NCBI GenBank assembly: GCA_963721075.1
Contig: CAVRHV010000019.1
Location: 186,001 to 250,000, forward strand
Source: DATFVA01 sp963721075
GTDB lineage: Bacteria > Bacteroidota > Ignavibacteria > Ignavibacteriales > Ignavibacteriaceae
Direction: 5' to 3'
DNA length: 64,000 nt
Below are positions 16,659 to 23,264 of this stretch, one piece after another. Numbering within the stretch: the stretch's first letter is position 1; each line of letters begins with the position of its first letter. Below the pieces are notes generated by a model. It did not search any database and was not told where the DNA came from. It was given only the letters and a program-made list of their open reading frames with translations. The translations under genes were made by a program, and so were the position numbers.

Positions 16659-17042
16659 ATGGATACAGTCAGCGTCTTTTATATAATCCTTTTATGTTCG
16701 GCTTCAATCCTTTGCCTGGCATTGATCTTTTACATAAACAAGATCACAAATTCTATCAAGGATATCGAATCTGAGATCAGGGATTTGTCTGAGCAGGTAA
16801 AACCATTAATTAATACTGCGACAGAGTTAAGTGATAAAATTAACTACCTGGCTTCCGAAGCAAAGGACCAGGTAGGTACTGTAAAAGTAACTATAGGAAA
16901 GGTTGTCGACAGGGTTGAAAAGATTCTGGAATTAGAAGAACAATTCCGGGGGGGATTGGAGAAGCCGATAAACGGGCTTCTTAAAAATCTCTCTGCAGTT
17001 TCTAACGGAGTCTCTACCTTTTGGAAAACCTTCACAAAATGA
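16659..17042 (+). CDS. DUF948-like single-pass membrane protein
   Basis: 127 residues: an N-terminal membrane helix (SVFYIILLCSASILCLALIFYI), then a continuous amphipathic helix with hydrophobic residues every three to four positions (IKDIESEIRDLSEQVKPLINTATEL, VGTVKVTIGKVVDRVEKILELEEQF), as in DUF948 proteins. A small hydrophobic tail follows. It lies 10 bases after the YtxH gene and 47 before the EF-G-like gene. YtxH and DUF948 proteins presumably form a membrane-attached coiled-coil pair. No enzymatic motif. Confidence 0.7.
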   Translation: MDTVSVFYIILLCSASILCLALIFYINKITNSIKDIESEIRDLSEQVKPLINTATELSDKINYLASEAKDQVGTVKVTIGKVVDRVEKILELEEQFRGGLEKPINGLLKNLSAVSNGVSTFWKTFTK

Positions 17043-17089
17043 TAATAATAACATAAACCTTCTCACCTTGAATCTTAGGAGGAAATCCC

Positions 17090-19183
17090 TTGAAAGAGTA
17101 CGGAACTGAAGCAATTCGGAATATTACGTTTATCGGCCACCAGGGCAGCGGTAAAACCAGTCTATCTGAAATTATCTTGTTCACAACTAATGAAATTAAT
17201 AGAATCGGGAGTATTTCTGAGGGAAATACAATATCCGATTACACGCCGAATGAAATAGAAAAGCAGATATCAATATCTACAAGTCTCATGCACTGCGAAT
17301 GGAACGGCACAAAAATAAACATCCTTGATACGCCGGGATATTCCGATTTTCTGGGAGATGTTAAAAGTGCCATGCGGGTTTCTGACACAGCTGTGATGGT
17401 TATTAAATCAGCTGAAGGAGTAGAAGTAGGATCTGAAACTACCGGGAAATTTGTTGATGAATTTAATCTTCCCTCATCCATAATTATAAATAAAGTAGAT
17501 AATGAACACAGTACCTTCAAAGACACACTTGCGCAGGCAAAGGACAGATTGACGAACGGGGCTATAGCGGTCACCATTCCTGTTGCAGAAGGCGTCAACT
17601 TCGATAGTGTACTTGATATTATAAAAATGAAAGTTTTCCGCTATGGCGAACCTGGCAGCAGGAAAGTTACTGAAGAGGACATACCTGCCGATTTGAAAGA
17701 TGAGGCGGAATCTTACAGAACCGAATTTATTGAGAAAGTTGCTGAAACAACTGAAGAACTCATGAATAAATACTTTGAGGAGGGCACTCTTCAGGATGCA
17801 GATCTCCAGACAGGTATTAAGCAGGCGCTACTTAAAAGAAGTCTTACTCCTGTTTTTGCAATGTCTTCTTCTAAAGGTGTCGGCGTCAATAATTTTCTTG
17901 ATTTCATTGCAGCTTATTGTCCCTCTCCTGTAGACCGCGGTGGTGAGGAAGCTTCTGTTAAAGGAACAGAAAAAACCGAGAAAGTACTTCCTGATCCTTC
18001 CGGTGAACCTGTAATGTTTGTCTTCAAAACAATCTCTGAACAGCATGTAGGCGAGCTTTCATTGTTTAAGGTTTATTCAGGAACCGTTAGTGCGGGTCTC
18101 GATCTTCTGAACGAAACAAACGGAAAATCGGAAAGACTCAGTCAGCTTTCAATACTTAACGGACATAACCGCAAAGACGTCTCTCAGCTTAAAGCAGGTG
18201 ACCTCGGTGCTGTTGTAAAACTCAAAGACACGCATACTAATAACACCTTGAGTTCAAAAGCATTTCCTGTCGTAATGAAACAAATAGAATTCCCTTCAGC
18301 GGTAATAAGAGGTGCGATTGTGCCTAAAGCTAAAGGGGATGAGGATAAAATTGCTTCGGGATTGCACACGCTGCATGAAGAAGATCCGTCATTCAGTGTA
18401 AAATTTGATCCTGAAATTTCACAGACTATTATCTCAGGTCAGGGAGAACTTCAGTTATCTCTTGCTGTAAAACGTCTGAAAGAACGCTACGGTGTTGAAG
18501 TCGATCTTGTTGAACCGAGGGTTCCTTACAGGGAAACCATAAAAGGTACTGTGAATGATGTAGAATATAAGCACAAAAAACAGTCGGGCGGCAGAGGGCA
18601 GTACGGTCACGTTCACTTCAAGCTGGAACCTCTTCCGAGAGGAAAAGGATTCGAGTTTGTTAATGCAATTGTGGGAGGTGTCGTTCCCGGAAGGTTCATT
18701 CCTGCTGTGGAAAAAGGAATACAGGAAGCTATGGATAAAGGAGTTATATCCGGCAACCAGGTTGTAGATGTTAAAGTTACCTTGTTTGACGGAACTTATC
18801 ACACAGTTGACTCAGATGAAATGTCCTTTAAGCTTGCGGCATCGCAGGGATTCAGAAAAGGATTCCACGAAGCAAAACCGGTATTGCTAGAGCCTATTTA
18901 TGAAATCGAAGTTACAGTGCCCGAAGAATTTATGGGTGATGTAATGGGAGATATCTCAAGCCGCAGAGGTAAAATTCTGGGAATGGATTCAGACGGACAT
19001 TTCCAGAAAATCAAAGCGAATATTCCGCTTGCAGAGTTGTACAAATATAGTTCACAGCTCCGCAGCTTAACTTCGGGAAGAGGAGTGCATACTCGTAAGT
19101 TTGCATATTATGAGGAGATGCCCAAAGAGGTTGAGCAAAAAATTATAGATGAATATAACAAATCTAGAGAAGAAGGAAATTAA
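17090..19183 (+). CDS. Elongation factor G-like GTPase (EF-G paralogue)
   Basis: 697 residues in EF-G domain order. GTPase: P-loop GHQGSGKTS (residues 16-24), DTPGYSDF (80-87), NKVD (134-137), SSSKGVGV. Domain II is FVFKTISEQHVGELSLFKVYSGTV; domain III is DPSFSVKFDPEISQTIISGQGELQLSLAVKRLKERYGVEV; domain IV is GGRGQYGHVHFKLEPL...GVVPGRFIPAVEKGI; domain V is EPIYEIEVTVPEEFMGDVMGDISSRRGKILG. The switch I region (ISEGNTISDYTPNEIEKQISI) is shorter and different from canonical EF-G, and the P-loop is GHQGSGKT instead of AHIDAGKT. This points to the fusA2-type paralogue rather than the main translocase. Translation begins at TTG 17090 after TAGGAGG. Role unclear: translation under stress or ribosome recycling are possible. 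Confidence 0.88.
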   Translation: MKEYGTEAIRNITFIGHQGSGKTSLSEIILFTTNEINRIGSISEGNTISDYTPNEIEKQISISTSLMHCEWNGTKINILDTPGYSDFLGDVKSAMRVSDTAVMVIKSAEGVEVGSETTGKFVDEFNLPSSIIINKVDNEHSTFKDTLAQAKDRLTNGAIAVTIPVAEGVNFDSVLDIIKMKVFRYGEPGSRKVTEEDIPADLKDEAESYRTEFIEKVAETTEELMNKYFEEGTLQDADLQTGIKQALLKRSLTPVFAMSSSKGVGVNNFLDFIAAYCPSPVDRGGEEASVKGTEKTEKVLPDPSGEPVMFVFKTISEQHVGELSLFKVYSGTVSAGLDLLNETNGKSERLSQLSILNGHNRKDVSQLKAGDLGAVVKLKDTHTNNTLSSKAFPVVMKQIEFPSAVIRGAIVPKAKGDEDKIASGLHTLHEEDPSFSVKFDPEISQTIISGQGELQLSLAVKRLKERYGVEVDLVEPRVPYRETIKGTVNDVEYKHKKQSGGRGQYGHVHFKLEPLPRGKGFEFVNAIVGGVVPGRFIPAVEKGIQEAMDKGVISGNQVVDVKVTLFDGTYHTVDSDEMSFKLAASQGFRKGFHEAKPVLLEPIYEIEVTVPEEFMGDVMGDISSRRGKILGMDSDGHFQKIKANIPLAELYKYSSQLRSLTSGRGVHTRKFAYYEEMPKEVEQKIIDEYNKSREEGN

Positions 19184-19203
19184 TATATTTCTGACATTTC
19201 GAT

Positions 19204-19243
19204 CCCGACTTGAGTAATTTCCTTATTAGTCATTCAAGTCGGG
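19204..19243. repeat. Inverted repeat after the EF-G-like gene
   Basis: CCCGACTTGA (19204-19213) and TCAAGTCGGG (19234-19243), a perfect 10-bp stem with a 20-base loop. It may terminate the EF-G transcript, although no T run follows. Confidence 0.5.
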
Positions 19244-19264
19244 TAAGAAATCTGGTACATTCCT

Positions 19265-19294
19265 TTTGTCATTTCGACCAAAGGGAGAAATCTT
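19265..19294. repeat. Degenerate dispersed intergenic repeat
   Basis: TTGTCATTTCGACC followed by AAAGGGAGAAATCT. A related form occurs at about 21167-21214 (GTCATCCCGGCC ... GAAGGGAGAGATC) and, inverted and decayed, near 4893-4927 (GAGATTTCCTACCGCTTCGAAGG). They lie only between genes, like the short interspersed palindromic elements of many Bacteroidota. Confidence 0.4.
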
Positions 19295-19305
19295 ATTAAG
19301 GAACA

Positions 19306-19818
19306 ATGGAAAAACTCTGGTCACCCTGGCGCTCACAATATATCGACTCTTTTAAGAATAAGAAGGAAGTCGAAAAGGAAGAATGTGTATTCTGCGGAAT
19401 GGTTAATGAGAATCCAGAAGACCTTTCAAATCTTGTTGTAGACAAAGGCCTTCTTACATTCACGGTTCTGAACCTCTATCCTTATAATAACGGTCACTTG
19501 ATGGTAGTACCTTACCGCCATACATCAGAGTTCATTTCTCTAACAGATGATGAAAATCTTGAAATAATGCATAAAATGCGGATAGCCTATGAAGCATTGA
19601 AGGAGATTCTTCACCCTGAAGGGTTCAATATGGGGTTAAATCTGGGCAGAGTTGCAGGGGCGGGAATTCATGAACACATACATTTTCACATAGTACCGCG
19701 CTGGAACGGCGATACCAACTTCATGCCGGTGCTCGGGGAAGTAAAAGTGATTTCCCAGGACCTGGCAGAAACGAAAAAGAAACTGCTGACTGTATATAAA
19801 AAACTCAAGAATCAATAA
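19306..19818 (+). CDS. HIT-family nucleotide hydrolase/transferase
   Basis: 170 residues. The histidine triad is His124-Ile-His126-Phe-His128 within HEHIHFHIVPRW. A CVFC pair (Cys27, Cys30) and an upstream His63-Leu-Met-Val-Val-Pro strand (YNNGHLMVVP) match the Ap4A phosphorylase/ATP adenylyltransferase-like branch. These use the central histidine to form a nucleotidyl intermediate and act on dinucleoside polyphosphates or adenylylated compounds. The opening MEKLWSPWRSQYI is characteristic of this branch. No clear ribosome binding site. Followed 15 bases later by the MORN-repeat lipoprotein. Confidence 0.88.
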   Translation: MEKLWSPWRSQYIDSFKNKKEVEKEECVFCGMVNENPEDLSNLVVDKGLLTFTVLNLYPYNNGHLMVVPYRHTSEFISLTDDENLEIMHKMRIAYEALKEILHPEGFNMGLNLGRVAGAGIHEHIHFHIVPRWNGDTNFMPVLGEVKVISQDLAETKKKLLTVYKKLKNQ

Positions 19819-19833
19819 CAGATCGGAATCGGA

Positions 19834-20346
19834 GTGCTAAATAAATTAATTTTCGCATCGGCATTAATGTGCCTGATGTTCATTCTTCCATCCTGCAGTG
19901 AAACTCCCCAAAAGAATCAGATGAACATCAAAATTGATACTATTATCTACAAACCAGGAACTAAAGAGCCCTTCAATGGTACCTGGAAAGGTGAAATGGA
20001 TAGTATGAAAATCGAATTTGATGTAGTTAACGGTAAAAAAGAAGGAAATTTCAGATCATATTACCCCAACGGAAAACTCTTGATGTCTGGCGGAATTAAA
20101 AACAACCGTAATGAAGGGGAATGGAAGTATTTTTATGACAATGGCCAGGTTGAGTCCTTCGGATTATTTAAGGACGATAAAGCTGACGGCAAATGGACAT
20201 GGTACTATCCTGATGGTACGCTGAGACAGACCGGTTACTTTGTTGCCGGACAAAGAGACAGTCTCTGGAAAACATATGATTCTACAGGTGTTTTGATCGA
20301 TTCCACTATAGTTAAGCCCGACAGCGGCTTCGTAACACCGTATTAA
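19834..20346 (+). CDS. MORN-like repeat lipoprotein (YwqK-type)
   Basis: 170 residues. The signal peptide ends in the lipobox LPSC (Cys21). Four to five repeats of about 23 residues follow, each with a G-x-(W/F)-x-x-Y-x-x-(N/D)G core: GNFRSYYPNGKLLMSGG, GEWKYFYDNGQVESFG, GKWTWYYPDGTLRQTG, SLWKTYDSTG. This is the MORN variant that databases label YwqK-family antitoxin; there is no toxin gene here, so that label is not informative. Probably a surface or periplasmic lipoprotein. The GTG start is a best guess; TTG and ATG codons follow in frame. Confidence 0.7.
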   Translation: MLNKLIFASALMCLMFILPSCSETPQKNQMNIKIDTIIYKPGTKEPFNGTWKGEMDSMKIEFDVVNGKKEGNFRSYYPNGKLLMSGGIKNNRNEGEWKYFYDNGQVESFGLFKDDKADGKWTWYYPDGTLRQTGYFVAGQRDSLWKTYDSTGVLIDSTIVKPDSGFVTPY

Positions 20347-20406
20347 TTTCATTTTAATTACATTTGCCGGTAATCGATAATACTATAATGAACTGATGAA
20401 ATGACT

Positions 20407-21153
20407 ATGAAATACAATAAGTTATTGATATTTATTCTTTTCTTACTTAACATATTTTACTGGTATGGCTGTTCCTCATCAGAAGAAACTACCCGAAAAA
20501 GGGAGGAGAAGGTAACAGAAGAAAAAAAGCCAATCCTTAAACCTAATGAAGAAGTCGAAAGAGACCGTATAGACCGTCAAAGCATTAAAAGCATCGATAA
20601 GATCAGTTTTGATTATGATCAGGACGGGAAGCTTATAAATGGGGAAAAACAGGCCACATTAAACTATGGTCCCGACGGTCTTTTAACCGAAACAATCATT
20701 TACGGAAAGAACAGCAAAGTAGATAATATCTACAAGTACGATTATGACAAAAAGGATTACCGCATTCAGACAATCAGGTATACCCCTGAGCAGAAAGCCG
20801 ATAAAAAATATACATATGAATACAATAAATACGGTAATAAGATAAAGTCCGTCAGGTATGATCTAAATGGTAATATTGAGAAGTACTATATCTATAAGTA
20901 TGATGAGAATCAAAGTCTTGTTGAGGAAGACTGGTATGACAAAAGCGGTAAACTTGAATACAAAGTAGAATATGGATACAACGATGACGGGAGGAAAAAG
21001 TCAGTCACTACGTATAATGAAAATGACAGGATGCTTTACCGTTACGAGTACAAATATGATCAGAAGGGGAATGTACTCGAAGAAGAAAAGTATAATGAAG
21101 ACAATGACAGGGTAGGTGTAATCCAGTACGTATATAAATACTACGGCCAGTAA
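20407..21153 (+). CDS. YD-repeat-like tyrosine-rich lipoprotein
   Basis: About 248 residues. The signal peptide ends in WYGC, a plausible lipobox, followed by a strongly charged linker (EETTRKREEKVTEEKKPI). The rest is a series of about 22-residue units with Y-x-Y-(D/N) turns: YKYDYDKKDYRIQTIRY, YTYEYNKYGNKIKSVRY, YIYKYDENQSLVEEDWY, YKVEYGYNDDGRKKS, YRYEYKYDQKGNVLEEEKY. These resemble YD/RHS-type beta-hairpin repeats. No catalytic residues. It follows the MORN lipoprotein by 60 bases. The ATG at 20407 is taken as start; one at 20401 adds two residues. Confidence 0.65.
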   Translation: MKYNKLLIFILFLLNIFYWYGCSSSEETTRKREEKVTEEKKPILKPNEEVERDRIDRQSIKSIDKISFDYDQDGKLINGEKQATLNYGPDGLLTETIIYGKNSKVDNIYKYDYDKKDYRIQTIRYTPEQKADKKYTYEYNKYGNKIKSVRYDLNGNIEKYYIYKYDENQSLVEEDWYDKSGKLEYKVEYGYNDDGRKKSVTTYNENDRMLYRYEYKYDQKGNVLEEEKYNEDNDRVGVIQYVYKYYGQ

Positions 21154-21279
21154 TAAATCCATTCGTGTCATCCCGGCCAGATTGTCGCAATTTGTGGAGT
21201 GAAGGGAGAGATCATTAAATATTTCCTTAAATCATTGCAAAAAAATACGATTAGTATTATTTTTACGATCTAAAATTTC

Positions 21280-21353
21280 GGGCCCGTAGCTCAGTTGGTT
21301 AGAGCATCTGACTCATAATCAGAGGGTCGGTGGTTCAAGCCCATCCGGGCCCA
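21280..21353 (+). tRNA. tRNA with CAT anticodon (elongator Met or lysidine-modified Ile2)
   Basis: 74-base cloverleaf: acceptor GGGCCCG/CGGGCCC, D-arm GCTC...GAGC, anticodon stem TCTGA/TCAGA with loop CTCATAA (CAT), a GGTGG-TTCAAGC-CCATC T-arm region, discriminator A. It lacks initiator features (no C1:A72 mismatch, no run of GC pairs in the anticodon stem). Met and Ile2 cannot be separated by eye. No encoded CCA. Confidence 0.92.
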
Positions 21354-21358
21354 CAAAG

Positions 21359-21396
21359 AAAGCCTTAAAACAAACTGTTTTGAGGCTTTATTATTT
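21359..21396 (+). terminator. Rho-independent terminator of the tRNA
   Basis: AAAGCCT-T-AAAACA (21359-21372) pairs with TGTTTT-G-AGGCTTT (21376-21389) and is followed by ATTATTTT. It also lies immediately before the end of the convergent TPR gene and may serve both. Confidence 0.75.
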
Positions 21397-21401
21397 TAGA
21401 C

Positions 21402-23009
21402 TTATTTTTGCTTGCTTTTTAAGTCATCGTAAAGTTTTTTACCGATCTTTCCGCCTAGAGATATATATACGTCTGCATATTTCAGTGCTTCAGTATAATC
21501 ACCTTTTCTGTAATTTAAGAAAAACAAACCCTTTATCAATTCGGGATCATTCGGTTTCAGTTTCAAAGCATCCTTTATTGTTTGTATTGCATTATCGTAT
21601 TCCTGAAGATTAGCATAAGCCAGAGTTAGATTTTTATAATATTCCATGTTGTACGGATCCTTTTTAATGGCAATCTTCATGTATTTAATTGCCTCCGGGA
21701 AATCTCTCGTCGTGAAATAATAATCTGCCAGCTTATGATAGAAAAAAGGTTTTTCGGGATTACTTGCCACAGCACTCTCGGCAAAAGTAATGGCATCTTT
21801 ATATTTTTTGCTTTGATTGAAAGTCAGGATTGAAAGAATCAGCAGAATAACAAGACCGAAACTCAGATGTCTTTTATTAGTAAGCCTGAAATCAGCTGCA
21901 GTTAATACTTCTCCGATTATTAACAATATTCCGATTATCGGAAGGTAAACACGTGAATCCAGATATTCAAATTTAGCTTCCTGGTCTGCGTAAAGTATAA
22001 GCAGACCGGGTAAAATAAACGTTAGGAACCACAATAAACCGAAGAAGTATTTCTTCCTGTTTATTTTTTTAATTACAAACGGGAGAACAATAATAATTAA
22101 TAAAAAAGCTAAACCTATTATTGTCTTCACTAAAGAAAAGGTCGGTAGCACAGAAATATCAACCGGGATAAATGTTTTATAGATTATTTCCGGGATGATA
22201 TGGATGTTCGCAAGTAGTGCAGGCAGTCCGTAAGTAACGTTTTCTGCGGGCGGAATAAAAATATACCTTAGGCTTAAAAAAACAATAACAGGAAGAAACC
22301 ACAATAAAATTAATCTGAGAAGATAGCGCGGTTTAAGCTTTTCTCTCCTGAAAAGGAACAGATATATAAGGGCAATAGCAGGCAGGAAAAGGGATACTTC
22401 TTTTGTGAAAATAGCTATCGAGAAAAACAGAATATGTAAATACAGATACTTTACCTTCTCCTTATTAAGGAATCGGACTAAATAAAGAAAAGACAGAATG
22501 GTGAATAACCCCGCTAACATATCATTCCTGCCGACGATCCAGTCCACTGCATTTGTCAGCAGCGGATGTACTGCAAAGAGAAGTGCAAGTAACAGCGATA
22601 TCTGTCTTTTAATCCCCAGTTCCAGAAGCAGCACAAACAGAAAACTTGCTGCCAGAAAATGAAATATTATATTCGATATATGATAGAAGACGGGACTTTT
22701 TCCGGAGAACTGTGAATCAATAATAAAACTTATATTTACAACGGGCCGGTAGTAAGGAGTACCCTGGCTGAAGCCGTATTCCGAAGTAAATGCATCACCT
22801 ATATCCGAAAGTGATGAGATCTTATCATGATTATCCAGTATGATCAGATCGTCATCCAGGTAGACAAAATCAAAACTTATCGCCTGAACATATACAATCG
22901 CAGTCAATATAAAAATTATAATAAACGGATGTTTAATAAATCCGGGTTGATCGATTTCTTTTATTGCCTGGGGGGTCTTTTTTTTCTGTCCTCTTTTATT
23001 TTTTCCCAT
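21402..23009 (-). CDS. Polytopic membrane protein with C-terminal TPRs, TMTC / GT-C-like
   Basis: 535 residues. About ten hydrophobic helices (residues 28-390) are followed by at least three tetratricopeptide repeats (FFYHKLADYYFTTRDFPEAIKYMKIAI, EYYKNLTLAYANLQEYDNAIQTIKDAL, ELIKGLFFLNYRKGDYTEALKYA). The first periplasmic loop contains FVYLDDDLIILDN, the paired acidic residues typical of GT-C enzymes. The next section has TPYYRPVVNISF and AVDWIVGRNDMLAGLFT, as in TMTC proteins (protein O-mannosyltransferases in animals). Bacterial members are common in this phylum and probably transfer sugars from lipid carriers to exported proteins, but no substrate is known. Monocistronic, convergent with the tRNA. 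Confidence 0.75.
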   Translation of the reverse strand: MGKNKRGQKKKTPQAIKEIDQPGFIKHPFIIIFILTAIVYVQAISFDFVYLDDDLIILDNHDKISSLSDIGDAFTSEYGFSQGTPYYRPVVNISFIIDSQFSGKSPVFYHISNIIFHFLAASFLFVLLLELGIKRQISLLLALLFAVHPLLTNAVDWIVGRNDMLAGLFTILSFLYLVRFLNKEKVKYLYLHILFFSIAIFTKEVSLFLPAIALIYLFLFRREKLKPRYLLRLILLWFLPVIVFLSLRYIFIPPAENVTYGLPALLANIHIIPEIIYKTFIPVDISVLPTFSLVKTIIGLAFLLIIIVLPFVIKKINRKKYFFGLLWFLTFILPGLLILYADQEAKFEYLDSRVYLPIIGILLIIGEVLTAADFRLTNKRHLSFGLVILLILSILTFNQSKKYKDAITFAESAVASNPEKPFFYHKLADYYFTTRDFPEAIKYMKIAIKKDPYNMEYYKNLTLAYANLQEYDNAIQTIKDALKLKPNDPELIKGLFFLNYRKGDYTEALKYADVYISLGGKIGKKLYDDLKSKQK

Positions 23010-23199
23010 AGAAGTTCAAATATGATAAAAAATAGCACAACAATTTAGATTACAAATCCCTAAACCAGATATTATTAAAAATAAACTTAATAAATAATAT
23101 CGGTCCGGTGAAATAACTTTAGAAGCTTCTCATTGCCTAAAATATAAAAATTATCCATTGTAATGCATTATAAAATAAATGATCTATATGCATCACTCT

Positions 23200-23228
23200 T
23201 TGAACACTATTTTTGAATAAATTATATT
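23200..23228 (+). promoter_or_regulatory. Sigma70-type promoter for the large T9SS protein
   Basis: TTGAAC (23200-23205), 17-base spacer, TATATT (23223-23228), with a start expected about 30 bases before the TTG codon at 23265. The remaining 23010-23199 stretch is AT-rich and featureless. Confidence 0.55.
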
Positions 23229-23264
23229 AAAATGTTATATTAGCATAAAAATTATGGGGATCAT

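Noticed and set aside
19834..20346. Toxin-antitoxin module
   Set aside because: The MORN/YwqK label suggested it, but no toxin gene is adjacent and the protein is a secreted lipoprotein.
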